From Streptomyces sp. HNM0575 (lineage in GTDB: Bacteria > Actinomycetota > Actinomycetes > Streptomycetales > Streptomycetaceae): a stretch of DNA of 64,000 nt. Below are positions 51,652-60,164 of this stretch, piece after piece; within the stretch, counting starts at the first letter, position 1, and each line of letters begins with the position of its first letter. The notes beneath the pieces were generated by a model. The model saw nothing but the letters and a program-made list of their open reading frames with translations, did not search any database and was not told the DNA's origin. Position numbers and translations under genes: made by a program. The stretch spans positions 310,001 through 374,000 of the forward strand of contig NZ_JAASAG010000006.1 of the NCBI RefSeq assembly GCF_012726265.1, given 5' to 3'.

Positions 51652-52341
51652 TCAGCCGCCGGCGCCGGTGTGCTCCGAGAGTCTGACCAGGGACCGTTCG
51701 ATGTGCTTGCGCATGAGGGCACCGGCCTCGTCGGCGCGGCCGTCGACGGCGGCCTTGTAGATGTCGTGGTGTTCGACGGACTCGGCCTGCCAGGTCGGGG
51801 CGAGTTCCCAGAAGACCGTGAGCGCGGCCAGCGCCGTCAGATCCTGGAGCCCGTCCAGCGTCCCCACGACCAGACGGTTCTGGCACTGGGCGTACAGCGC
51901 ACGGTGGAAGTCGCGGTTGGTGGTCACCAGGGCCGCGGTGTCGTCCGTCGTCGCGAGCCGCTCGGCGTCCTCCATGAGGTCCCGGGCCTCGCGGAAGTCC
52001 GCCCGGCCCGACCGCGACGCCTCGGCCACCGCCCAGGGCTCCAGCAGTATGCGCTGCTCGTAGACGTGGCGTGCGTCTTCGACGGTGAGGCGGCGCACCC
52101 GCACACGCTGGTTCCGGTTCACGGTCACCAGGCCGGTCGTCGACAGCATGATCAGCGCCTCGCGGACGGGGGTCTTGGAGATCCCCAGCTGCTCCGAGAG
52201 GCGGCGTTCGACCAGCACTTCGTCCGGCTCGAACCGGCCGGTCAGGATGGCCGTCCGCAGCCATTGCACCACCAGATCCGATTGGGATGTCGCTCTGCCC
52301 AGCAGATCTGGTCGAGCCGCCGCCCCGGTGTCCATCGCCAT
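51652..52341 (-). CDS. GntR-family regulator, FadR/FCD subgroup
   Basis: A 229-residue regulator: winged helix-turn-helix (about 20-85, with LSEQLGISKTPVREALIML) and all-helical FCD ligand domain (DFHRALYAQCQNRLV, HHDIYKAAVDGRADEAGALM). FCD regulators usually sense carboxylic acids. ATG 52341 or 52335 (two in-frame codons); no good Shine-Dalgarno, possibly a very short leader. The operator at 52346-52356 lies directly before its start, implying autoregulation and control of the DapA-like gene. Confidence 0.92.
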   Translation of the reverse strand: MAMDTGAAARPDLLGRATSQSDLVVQWLRTAILTGRFEPDEVLVERRLSEQLGISKTPVREALIMLSTTGLVTVNRNQRVRVRRLTVEDARHVYEQRILLEPWAVAEASRSGRADFREARDLMEDAERLATTDDTAALVTTNRDFHRALYAQCQNRLVVGTLDGLQDLTALAALTVFWELAPTWQAESVEHHDIYKAAVDGRADEAGALMRKHIERSLVRLSEHTGAGG

Positions 52342-52345
52342 GGTT

Positions 52346-52356
52346 TTGGTATACCA
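52346..52356. promoter_or_regulatory. GntR-type operator 2 (TTGGTATACCA)
   Basis: TGGTATACCA is a perfect 10-bp palindrome at 52347-52356 in the 61-bp gap between gntR and the DapA-like gene, sharing TTGGTATACC with operator 1. Confidence 0.75.
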
Positions 52357-52402
52357 CAGCACTGATATCCCGAGTTCGGGACGGGAGAGGGAGCACCTGC
52401 CG

Positions 52403-53353
52403 ATGAGCAGCACCGCGATCGCCCGGTCCCTGCACGGCGTGGTCGCCGTACCGGTCACGCCGTTCGGCCCGGACGGACAAGTGGCACAGGAGGAGTATTC
52501 GGCTCTCCTGCACCGCATGGCCGGCGCGGGCATCCGCGCGTTCACGCCCAACGGGAACACCGGAGAGTATTACGCGCTCAGCCCGGACGAGCGGCGCCGT
52601 CTCGTGGAACTCACGGTCAGGGAGGCCCCCGGGGCACTCGTGATCGCCGGGGTCGGTCTCGATCTGGCGAGCGCTGTGGCCGACGCGCAGGCCGCGCACG
52701 CCGCCGGTGCCGGCGCCGTCATGGTGCACCAGCCGGTGCATCCGTACCGAAGCGTCGCGGGATGGATCGCCTACCACGCGGCCCTTGCCGAAGCGGTGCC
52801 CGGCGTCTCCATCGTCGCCTACGTCAAGGACGCCACCCTTGGCAGCGACGACTTCGCCGCGCTCGCGGCGGCCTGCCCCGGGCTCGTCGGCGTCAAGTAC
52901 GCCGTTCCCGACCCGCCCCGGCTCGCCGTGCTCGTCGAGGAACTCGGCCGACTGGGCCTTGTCTGGCTGTGCGGGGTGGCGGAGCTGTGGGCGCCGTACT
53001 TCGCCCTGTCCGGTGCGGCCGGCTTCACCTCGGGGCTGGCGTGCGTCGATCCACGGCGCAGCGTCGGCCTGTTCCAGGCGCTGACGGAGCACCGGAACGC
53101 GGAGGCGATGCGGCTGTGGCGCGAGATCCGGCGGTTCGAGGAACTGCGCGCCCGCAACGGGGCGGAGAACAACGTGTCCGTGGTCAAGGAGGCACTCGCC
53201 CAGCTCGGTCTGTCCCGGCGTGAGGTACGTCCGCCGATCACGCCCGTGGACGACGGTGACCGGGAGGCCGTGGCCGAGATCCTCGCCGGATGGGGACTTC
53301 GCCCGCGCCGCGGACCGGCGGGGGACTCCCCCGAGGCCGCCCCGGACGAATGA
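52403..53353 (+). CDS. DapA-family aldolase/dehydratase
   Basis: A 316-residue class I aldolase of the dihydrodipicolinate synthase superfamily. The Schiff-base lysine is Lys165 (LVGVKYAVPD), the catalytic Tyr is Tyr140 (VAYVKD), and the GNTGEYYAL loop binds the 2-oxo acid carboxylate. The G-N-T-G-E loop with YYAL and regulon context favour a catabolic dehydratase or aldolase (5-keto-4-deoxyglucarate dehydratase-like) over lysine synthesis. ATG 52403 follows GGGAG. Followed 11 bp later by the TPP enzyme. Confidence 0.9.
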   Translation: MSSTAIARSLHGVVAVPVTPFGPDGQVAQEEYSALLHRMAGAGIRAFTPNGNTGEYYALSPDERRRLVELTVREAPGALVIAGVGLDLASAVADAQAAHAAGAGAVMVHQPVHPYRSVAGWIAYHAALAEAVPGVSIVAYVKDATLGSDDFAALAAACPGLVGVKYAVPDPPRLAVLVEELGRLGLVWLCGVAELWAPYFALSGAAGFTSGLACVDPRRSVGLFQALTEHRNAEAMRLWREIRRFEELRARNGAENNVSVVKEALAQLGLSRREVRPPITPVDDGDREAVAEILAGWGLRPRRGPAGDSPEAAPDE

Positions 53354-53364
53354 GGAGGACGGCT

Positions 53365-55008
53365 TTGCATCCACGTCTCGGAGGCCATGCTCTGGTCGAG
53401 CAGATGCTGCAACACGGGGTCGAGTTGGCGTTCTGCGTTCCCGGGGAGAGCTACCTCGCCGTCCTGGACGGTCTGTACGACGTCCGGGACCGGGTACGGC
53501 TCGTCACCACCCGGCACGAGGGCGGTGCCGCCATGATGGCCGCGGCACACGGCAGGCTCACCGGCCGTCCCGGCGTCGCGCTGGTGACCCGCGGTCCGGG
53601 CGCGACCAACGCGAGCATAGGCGTTCACATAGCGGCCCAGGACGCCTCACCCATGGTTCTGTTCGTAGGGCACGTCGCCACGGGAGAGCTGGGACGCGGC
53701 ACGTTCCAAGAGGTCGACCACCGTGCGATGTTCGCCCCGCTGGCGAAGGCCGTCCTTCAGGCCGACAGCGCCGACCGCATACCCGAAGTCGTCGCGCGTG
53801 CCTTCAACACGGCTGTCAGCGGACAGCCCGGACCGGTGGTGGTGGCGCTCCCGGAGGACGTCCTCCTCCGTACGACCGACGCCCCGGCGGTACCGGCCGC
53901 GCTCCCGGCGGCGACGGAACCCGGCCGGGCGGAAGTCGAGGCGGTGCTGGCCGAGTTGAGCGCTGCGGAGCGTCCCGTGATCGTCGCGGGCGGAAGCTGC
54001 TGGGACGAGGGGGCGACCGATGCGCTCAGGGGCTTCGCCGAGGCACGCGGCCTGCCGCTTGTCACGGCGGTCCGGCAGCAGGACCTGGTGCGCAACGACT
54101 CCCCTGCGTACGTCGGGACCCTCGGACTCGGTACGACGGCCGGGCTCGCGGACCTGCTCCGGGACGCCGATGTCGTCGTGCTGCTGGGCAGCCGGCCCGA
54201 CGGTCTGACTGCGGCGGAGGGCGGCTGGCTCCGCGCGCCGCTGCCCCTCCAGCGTCTGGTCCACATACACCCAGACCCGTCCGTGCCGAACTCGGTGTTC
54301 AGAGCGAGCCGGGCCGTCATCGCGCGGCCCGACTCGTTCGTCGCGGCTCTGGCCGGCGCATCGCCGGAAGCACCGGCGGAGGACAGGGGAGCGTCGGCGT
54401 ACGCGGTGAAGTGCGCCGCGCCCGCGGCCGGCGGCTGGGTGAGCCGCCTCCGGGAGAACTACCTGCGCGCCCGCGACGACAGCACATGCTGCGGCGGCGC
54501 CGAATACATGAGGGAACTCAACGCGCGCGTCTCCAAGGACGCGTTCATGACCGCCGGCGCGGGCTCCTACACCGCATGGCACCAGCGGCACCGCAGTTAC
54601 GTCAGCTATCCCTCGCAGGTCGCCACCCAGGCCGGAGCCATGGGCTATGGCATTCCGGCCGCCATCACGGCCAAGCTCCTCCACCCCGGCCGGCAGGCCG
54701 TCGCCTTCGCCGGAGACGGCTGCTTCTCGATGACCGGGCAGGAGCTGGCGACCGCCGTCGACTGTGCCGCGGACATCCTGGTGATCGTCGTCAACAACGG
54801 CAGGCTCGGCACGATCCGCGACCACCAGGAGCGCCGCTTCCCGGGAAGGGTGAGCGGCACCGCGCTGCGGAACCCCGACTTCCCGGCGCTCGCGCGTGCG
54901 TACGGTGCCTACGGCCGCCGGGCCGGGACTCCCGAGTCGTTCGGCGAAGCGCTCGAGGAGGCACTGGATCACGAGGGTCCCGCGCTGGTGGAGGTGCTCG
55001 TGCCCTGA
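53365..55008 (+). CDS. Thiamine diphosphate-dependent enzyme (acetolactate synthase-like)
   Basis: A 547-residue three-domain TPP enzyme. Catalytic Glu52 (TRHEGGAAMMA), central FAD/NAD-like domain, and the TPP motif beginning GDGCFSMTGQELATAV and closing with VNN. TTG 53365 is chosen because a perfect AGGAGG (53353-53358) sits 6 nt upstream; ATG 53350 overlaps the DapA stop but would place the Shine-Dalgarno inside the gene. No regulatory subunit is adjacent, so it is more likely a decarboxylase or carboligase of a 2-oxo acid than a biosynthetic acetolactate synthase. Confidence 0.9.
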   Translation: MHPRLGGHALVEQMLQHGVELAFCVPGESYLAVLDGLYDVRDRVRLVTTRHEGGAAMMAAAHGRLTGRPGVALVTRGPGATNASIGVHIAAQDASPMVLFVGHVATGELGRGTFQEVDHRAMFAPLAKAVLQADSADRIPEVVARAFNTAVSGQPGPVVVALPEDVLLRTTDAPAVPAALPAATEPGRAEVEAVLAELSAAERPVIVAGGSCWDEGATDALRGFAEARGLPLVTAVRQQDLVRNDSPAYVGTLGLGTTAGLADLLRDADVVVLLGSRPDGLTAAEGGWLRAPLPLQRLVHIHPDPSVPNSVFRASRAVIARPDSFVAALAGASPEAPAEDRGASAYAVKCAAPAAGGWVSRLRENYLRARDDSTCCGGAEYMRELNARVSKDAFMTAGAGSYTAWHQRHRSYVSYPSQVATQAGAMGYGIPAAITAKLLHPGRQAVAFAGDGCFSMTGQELATAVDCAADILVIVVNNGRLGTIRDHQERRFPGRVSGTALRNPDFPALARAYGAYGRRAGTPESFGEALEEALDHEGPALVEVLVP

Positions 55009-55065
55009 CGGGACTCGTTCCTTGACGGGACTCATTCCTTGACGGACCCATGCCTTGAGGGGAGG
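55003..55065. repeat. CCTTGACGGGACTCATT tandem repeat
   Basis: Three to four 17-bp units (CCCTGACGGGACTCGTT, CCTTGACGGGACTCATT, then CCTTGACGGACCCATG) start at the TPP-enzyme stop codon, which is part of the first unit. Non-coding; the rest of the gap to 55239 shows no gene. Confidence 0.75.
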
Positions 55066-55239
55066 GGCCCGGCGGTGCCCGGCCCCGGCGCGATGCCGCG
55101 ACAGCAGTCGCCGTCCTGGCTCACGCATCGACGAGACCGTGGGCACCATCGATTTTTTCCTCTGGTTGGGGCCCGAACTGCACGCCTACGCTGCTGCGCA
55201 CTCCCGGCTGCCGGGATTCCGACGGATGTAGGAGCACCG

Positions 55240-56583
55240 ATGGCAACCACGCTTGCGGACGAGCGGACCACGCAGAAGGGTCTACGGCGCAGTGTCGTCG
55301 CCGGGTCGATCGGCGTCCTGGTCCACTGGTTCGACTGGGCCGTCTACGCCTACATGGCCACGACGGTGGCTGACATCTTCTTCCCCGATCAGGACGGAAC
55401 GGCCAGTCTCCTCTCGGTCTTCGCCGTCTTCGCCGTCGCGTTCTTCGTCCGGCCCCTCGGGTCGGTCGTCTTCGGCCACCTCGGTGACCGCTTCGGCCGC
55501 AAGAAGACCCTCTCCCTCGTCATCATCTCCATGGCCGCCGGAACCCTGCTGCTCGGTCTCATCCCGAGCTACGACACGATCGGCCTGGCGGCGCCGATAC
55601 TCCTCGTCGTCGCACGGATCATCCAGGGTGTCGCCGCCGGCGGCGAGTTCGGCTCCGCCGCCGCCTTCCTCGCGGAGTTCTCCCCGGCGAAGCGCCGCGG
55701 CCTGGGGACCTCGTCCATCGAGGTCGGCTCGGTCCTCGGCTTCCTGCTCGCGTCGTTCGTCGTGTGGGTGCTCCACACGGCGCTGAGCGAGCAGGCGATC
55801 CTCGCCGGCGGCTGGCGCATCCCCTTCCTCGTGACGGTTCCCCTGGCCCTCGTCGGCCTGTACATCCGCCTCAAGGTCGAGGACACACCGGAGTACCGCG
55901 CGCTGGAGGAGCTCGACACCGTCCCGGCGTCGCCCGTCTCCGAGGTCTTCAAGAGCAACCGCAGGCAGTTCTTCCAGACCATCGGCATCGAGACGTTCAT
56001 GAACTGCACGTTCTACGTGGTGCTCGTCTACCTCCTCACCTACCAGGAGGAGATCGTGGGGCTGCACGCCGACCGGGCCGCTCTGCTGTCGACCGTCGCG
56101 TCACTGGTGGCCATCGCGATCATCCCGCTCTCGGGAATCGCCTCCGACCGCGTCGGGCGCAAGCCGGTCCTGCTGACCGCCGCCGGGCTGCTCATAGCGG
56201 GTGCGGTGCCGCTGTTCCTCCTCATGCGCCAGGGCTCCGGATACGCCGCCTTCGCGGCGACCGCCGGCCTCGCCGCCGTCCTGGCGATCATCCTCGGCAC
56301 GCACTCCGCGACCGTCGCCGAGCTCTTCCCCACCCGCACCCGGCAGAGCGGCCTGTCCATGGCGTACGCGATCGCCGGTGCCCTCTTCGCCGGCACCCTC
56401 CCGTACATCAACACCTGGCTCATCTCGGTGACCCACGACTCGATGGTCCCCGCCTACACCCTCATCGTCGTGGGCGTCGTGGGGCTGCTGACCGTGCTGA
56501 CGATCCCGGAGACCAGGAACACCGACCTCCTCCACGAGTCGGACGTTTCCACGGAAGGCTCGCTTTCCGCACCCGTACCCTGA
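55240..56583 (+). CDS. MHS-family MFS transporter for an organic acid or zwitterion
   Basis: A 447-residue, 12-helix metabolite:H+ symporter (ShiA/KgtP/ProP type). VRPLGSVVFGHLGDRFGRKK is the MHS motif after helix 2 and GVAAGGEFGSAAAFLAEFSP in helix 4 is diagnostic. Uptake substrates of the family are carboxylates and betaines. ATG 55240 follows AGGAG. It lies between the TPP enzyme and a LysR gene and probably imports the substrate of this island. Confidence 0.92.
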   Translation: MATTLADERTTQKGLRRSVVAGSIGVLVHWFDWAVYAYMATTVADIFFPDQDGTASLLSVFAVFAVAFFVRPLGSVVFGHLGDRFGRKKTLSLVIISMAAGTLLLGLIPSYDTIGLAAPILLVVARIIQGVAAGGEFGSAAAFLAEFSPAKRRGLGTSSIEVGSVLGFLLASFVVWVLHTALSEQAILAGGWRIPFLVTVPLALVGLYIRLKVEDTPEYRALEELDTVPASPVSEVFKSNRRQFFQTIGIETFMNCTFYVVLVYLLTYQEEIVGLHADRAALLSTVASLVAIAIIPLSGIASDRVGRKPVLLTAAGLLIAGAVPLFLLMRQGSGYAAFAATAGLAAVLAIILGTHSATVAELFPTRTRQSGLSMAYAIAGALFAGTLPYINTWLISVTHDSMVPAYTLIVVGVVGLLTVLTIPETRNTDLLHESDVSTEGSLSAPVP

Positions 56584-56651
56584 GCAGCAGCGATGAAGGC
56601 GGCCGACGGGCCGGCTCCGCTGTCGGTTCCCCGTGGCGGACGGGAGTGCTC

Positions 56652-57575
56652 ATGATCAACGTGACCCTGCGGCAGCTCGACTACCTGGTGGCGGTCGCCG
56701 AACACGGAACGGTCACTGCCGCGGCGCAGGCGCTCCATCTCTCGCAGTCGACGGTCTCGTCGGCGATCGCCGACCTCGAGCGCATCCTCAAGATCAACCT
56801 CTTCGTACGGCAGCCCCGCGGGCTCTCGCTCACCCGTGACGGCGAGATGGTCCTCGCCGAGGCCAGGCGCCTGATGCGGGAGGTGTCGAGCCTGGAGCGC
56901 CGTGTGGCCGGTCTGAGCGGTGAGTTGGCGGGGGAGCTGCACATCGGGTGCTATTCGACGATCGCGCCCCTCCTCCTCCCCGCCGTCGTCACCGAGTTCA
57001 TGGACCATTACCCGGCCGTGGACGTGAACTTCTCGGAAGGGTCGCAGAATGCGCTCCTGGAACGGATGGAGCAGGGAAAGAGCGATGTGGCCGTCATGTA
57101 CGCGTACCGATTCCGGAATCATTTGACGGACCTCGGCCATACCGCTACCAAGCTGACGTCCGTACCGCCCTACGTCCTGCTGCATCCCGAGCACCGCCTC
57201 GCCGGGGCGGAAACCGTCGCGTTGCGGGATCTGGCGGACGAGCCCTACATCCTCTTCGATCTCGAACCGGGCGGGCAGTACTTCCTGTCCGTTTTCGAGG
57301 CGGAAGGCGTGACCCCCGACATCCGCTTCCGCACCCCCAATTCCGAGCTGGTGCGCTGCCTGGTCGCCAGGGGCGCCGGGTATTCGCTGCTGAGCCAGCG
57401 GCCGAAGACGACGGTCAGTTATGAGGGTCTGCCGTACGTGGCCAAGGAACTCACCGCCAGGCACGAGAGATTGGACGTCGTCGCGGTCACGCCGGGCGAC
57501 CGCATGCCCAGCAAGCGGGTCGCGACTTTCATCGAGATGGCCGTGCGGCTGCTCAGGCCCGAGGTATTGAGATAA
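56652..57575 (+). CDS. LysR-family regulator 1
   Basis: A 307-residue LysR regulator: winged helix MINVTLRQLDYLVAVAEHGTVTAAAQALHLSQSTVSSAI (split by family positions 8-40) and an effector domain beginning GELHIGCYSTIAPLLLPAVV. ATG 56652 is preceded by GGGAG; GTG 56646 is possible. It reads in the same direction as its neighbours, which is less usual for LysR, so it may control the downstream FMO-RidA-DUF1028-M20 operon or the MHS gene. Confidence 0.9.
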   Translation: MINVTLRQLDYLVAVAEHGTVTAAAQALHLSQSTVSSAIADLERILKINLFVRQPRGLSLTRDGEMVLAEARRLMREVSSLERRVAGLSGELAGELHIGCYSTIAPLLLPAVVTEFMDHYPAVDVNFSEGSQNALLERMEQGKSDVAVMYAYRFRNHLTDLGHTATKLTSVPPYVLLHPEHRLAGAETVALRDLADEPYILFDLEPGGQYFLSVFEAEGVTPDIRFRTPNSELVRCLVARGAGYSLLSQRPKTTVSYEGLPYVAKELTARHERLDVVAVTPGDRMPSKRVATFIEMAVRLLRPEVLR

Positions 57576-57677
57576 CCGAAGGGGCCTGCGGAAATCCATT
57601 CTGGATGACGAAGTCCCTTCTCCGTACGGTGGTGAGCCGACCGGGAGCCGACCGGAATCCAGTGGAGGTACGTACGG

Positions 57678-58943
57678 ATGTCGAGCACAGCGACGGAAGT
57701 TCTCGTCGTGGGCGGAGGCCAGGCCGGGATCGCAATGAGCGAGCATCTCGGCAATCACGGTGTTCCGCACATCGTCCTGGAGCGCGACCGCGTCGCCGAG
57801 CGGTGGCGGACGTCCCGCTGGGATTCCCTCGTCGCCAACGGCCCGGCGTGGCACGACCGTTTCCCTAACCTGGAATTCCCGTGCGACCGCGACGCCTTCC
57901 CCACCAAGGACGAAGTGGCGGCATATCTGGCCGAATACGCGGAGAAGATCGACGCTCCCATCCGCACCGGGGTCGAGGTGACCTCCGTGACCAAGAACGT
58001 CGGCGGGCCCGGATTCCGCGTGGCGACCTCGGAGGGCACCGTCGACGCCCGCTACGTGGTGGCCGCGACGGGTCCCTTCCAGAAGCCGGTGATCCCGGCC
58101 GTGGTGCCCGATGAGGCCCGCGTCCACCAGATCCACTCCAGCGCCTACCGCAACCCGCGGCAGCTTCCGGAAGGGGCCGTCCTCGTCATAGGGGCCGGCT
58201 CCTCGGGGGTGCAGATAGCCGAGGAGCTCCGCCGGTCGGGCCGCGAGGTCTACCTCGCCGTCGGCCCGCACGACCGGCCCCCGCGACGCTACCGCGGCCG
58301 CGACTTCGTCTGGTGGCTCGGCGTCCTCAACAAGTGGGAGGCGGCGACGCCGCCGCAGGGCGCCGAGCACGTCACCATCGCGGTCAGCGGCGCCCAGGGC
58401 GGCCACACCGTGGATTTCCGCGGCCTCGCCGAGGACGGCATCACGCTCGTCGGAACGGCCGGGTCCTACGAGAACGGGAAGATCCGGTTCGCCCCCGACC
58501 TTGAGCAGAACATCGCCCAGGGCGACGCCAATTACCTGTCGCTGCTCCGGGAGGCCGACGCCTACGTCGAGCGCAACGGCCTCGGGCTGCCCGAGGAGCC
58601 GGAGGCGCACCGTCTACAGGCCGACCCGGAGTGCGTGACGAACCCCCTCCTCGAACTCGGCCTCGCCGAGGCCGGCGTCACCTCGATCGTCTGGGCCACC
58701 GGCTTCACACAGGACTACAGCTGGCTGAAGGTCGACGCGTTCGACGAGAAGGGCAGACCGCGGCACAAGCGCGGCATCTCGTCGGAGCCCGGCGTCTTCT
58801 TCCTCGGGCTGCCGTGGCAGTCACGGCGCGGATCGAGCTTCATCTGGGGCGTCTGGCACGACGCCGGATTCCTCGCCGACCACATCATGATCCGTCGCGC
58901 CTACCGCGCCTACGACTCCGCGGAGGCACCGGCGACCGCGTAG
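57678..58943 (+). CDS. FMO/CzcO-type flavin monooxygenase
   Basis: A 421-residue class B-like NAD(P)H flavoprotein: FAD motif VVGGGQAG (10-17), second dinucleotide motif VIGAGSSGVQ (about 168), ATGPFQKP and WATGFTQDYSWL. The Baeyer-Villiger fingerprint FxGxxxHxxxW is not evident, so N- or S-oxygenation or another oxidation is as likely. ATG 57678 follows GGAGG. It heads the operon with RidA, DUF1028 and M20 genes, suggesting oxidation of a nitrogenous substrate to an imine or N-oxide. Confidence 0.88.
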   Translation: MSSTATEVLVVGGGQAGIAMSEHLGNHGVPHIVLERDRVAERWRTSRWDSLVANGPAWHDRFPNLEFPCDRDAFPTKDEVAAYLAEYAEKIDAPIRTGVEVTSVTKNVGGPGFRVATSEGTVDARYVVAATGPFQKPVIPAVVPDEARVHQIHSSAYRNPRQLPEGAVLVIGAGSSGVQIAEELRRSGREVYLAVGPHDRPPRRYRGRDFVWWLGVLNKWEAATPPQGAEHVTIAVSGAQGGHTVDFRGLAEDGITLVGTAGSYENGKIRFAPDLEQNIAQGDANYLSLLREADAYVERNGLGLPEEPEAHRLQADPECVTNPLLELGLAEAGVTSIVWATGFTQDYSWLKVDAFDEKGRPRHKRGISSEPGVFFLGLPWQSRRGSSFIWGVWHDAGFLADHIMIRRAYRAYDSAEAPATA

Positions 58944-59050
58944 CGGAAGCGGAAGCGGTTGCCGTAGCGGAAGCCGGGGCCGAAGTGGAAGCCGGAGCCG
59001 GAGTGGAAGCCGGAGCCGACGCGGAAGCCGAAGCGAAGCCATAGCCGAGC
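58944..59050. repeat. GGAAGCCGNAGCCG hexamer/12-mer repeat after the FMO gene
   Basis: About 100 bp of GGAAGC, GGAGCC and GTGGAAGCC units fill the gap to the RidA gene. In one frame it would read as an Ala/Glu/Val-rich tail, but the FMO stop codon at 58941-58943 precedes it. No gene inside. Confidence 0.8.
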
Positions 59051-59082
59051 CGCCCGAAGCTCTCGAAGACCGGGGAACGCCC

Positions 59083-59499
59083 ATGAAGCACACCAGGATC
59101 CGTACGTTCAACACCAAGGACACCTATCCCGAGCAGAACCTCGACAACGACCTGTGCCAGGCTGTCGTCGCCGGTGGTGTCGTCTATCTGCGGGGCCAGA
59201 TCGGCCAGGACCTCGATACCCGCGAGAGCGTGGGCATCGGCGACGTCGAGGCCCAGGCGGAGAAGGCGATGTCGAACATCGCCATGCTGCTGGACGAGGC
59301 GGGCGGCGAGCTGGAGGACATCGTCAAGGTCGTCGTCTACCTCACCGACATCCGCTACCGCGAGCCCGTGTACCGCGTGATGGGGCGCTGGCTCAAGGGA
59401 GTTCACCCCGTCTCGACCGGCATCGTCGTCCAGGCGCTCGCCCGCCCCGAGTGGCTCGTGGAGATCGACGCCACCGCCGTACCGGGGGAGCGCGCATGA
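59083..59499 (+). CDS. RidA/YjgF-family protein, lacking the deaminase arginine
   Basis: A 138-residue Rid-family protein (YLRGQIGQDL, AEKAMSNIAMLLDEAGGELEDIVKV as two blocks, and PEWLVEIDATAV). RidA proper hydrolyses reactive enamines/imines using Arg105; by my alignment of STGIVVQALARPEWLVEI to the E. coli region that position is not Arg, so it belongs to a divergent Rid subgroup. ATG 59083 follows GGGGAA. It overlaps the DUF1028 gene by ATGA, pointing to joint function on a short-lived nitrogen intermediate. Confidence 0.88.
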   Translation: MKHTRIRTFNTKDTYPEQNLDNDLCQAVVAGGVVYLRGQIGQDLDTRESVGIGDVEAQAEKAMSNIAMLLDEAGGELEDIVKVVVYLTDIRYREPVYRVMGRWLKGVHPVSTGIVVQALARPEWLVEIDATAVPGERA

Positions 59500-60164
59500 C
59501 CTTCTCCATCCTGGCCAGGGACGACTCCGGCGCCTTCGGGATGGCGGTCACCTCGTCCTCCCCCTGCGTGGCGGCGCGCTGCGTCCATCTCCGCTGCGGT
59601 GTGGGAGTCGTGGCGTCGCAGAACATCACCGACCCCCGCTTCGGCGACTGGCTCCTCGACAGGCTCGCCGAGGGGGACTCCGCCGAGGAGGCCCTGGCAA
59701 GGCTCCGCGAGCACGACGGCACCACGGACTACCGGCAGTTGGCCGTCATCGGTGCGCAGGACGCCCCGGCGGTCCACTCCGGCGCGCGGACCCTCGGCGT
59801 TCACCACGCGCGGACGTCGCAGCACGCCGCGGCGGCCGGCAACCTGCTCGACAGCACCGGTGTCGTCGACGCCGTACTGGACGGATTCCGGTCCTCCGCG
59901 GGCGAGTTGGAGCAGCGGCTGCTCGCGGCGCTGAAGGCCGGTCTGGCGGCCGGAGGCGAAGCCGGCGACCTCCGCTCGGCCGGACTCGCGGTCGTCCGCG
60001 ACGCCGGGTGGGCCGAGACCGACCTCCGCGTCGACTGGAGCGAGGCACCGATCACCGATCTGGAGACGCTGGTCGAGATGTGGCTGCCGCAGCGCCGGGA
60101 CTATGTGACCCGCGGCATCGACCCCGGCACGGCACCGGCATACGGGGTGCCCGGCGATGAGTGA
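59496..60164 (+). CDS. DUF1028 protein
   Basis: A 222-residue protein of the DUF1028 family, which has an Ntn-hydrolase-like appearance but no established activity. MTFSILARDDSGAFGMAV at the start, GVGVVASQNITDPRFGDWLL and GVVDAVLDGF follow the family pattern. ATG 59496 overlaps the RidA stop; its end overlaps the M20 gene by 8 bp. Genes of this family often neighbour RidA and flavin monooxygenase genes, which supports a role in hydrolysing an intermediate from them. Confidence 0.87.
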   Translation: MTFSILARDDSGAFGMAVTSSSPCVAARCVHLRCGVGVVASQNITDPRFGDWLLDRLAEGDSAEEALARLREHDGTTDYRQLAVIGAQDAPAVHSGARTLGVHHARTSQHAAAAGNLLDSTGVVDAVLDGFRSSAGELEQRLLAALKAGLAAGGEAGDLRSAGLAVVRDAGWAETDLRVDWSEAPITDLETLVEMWLPQRRDYVTRGIDPGTAPAYGVPGDE

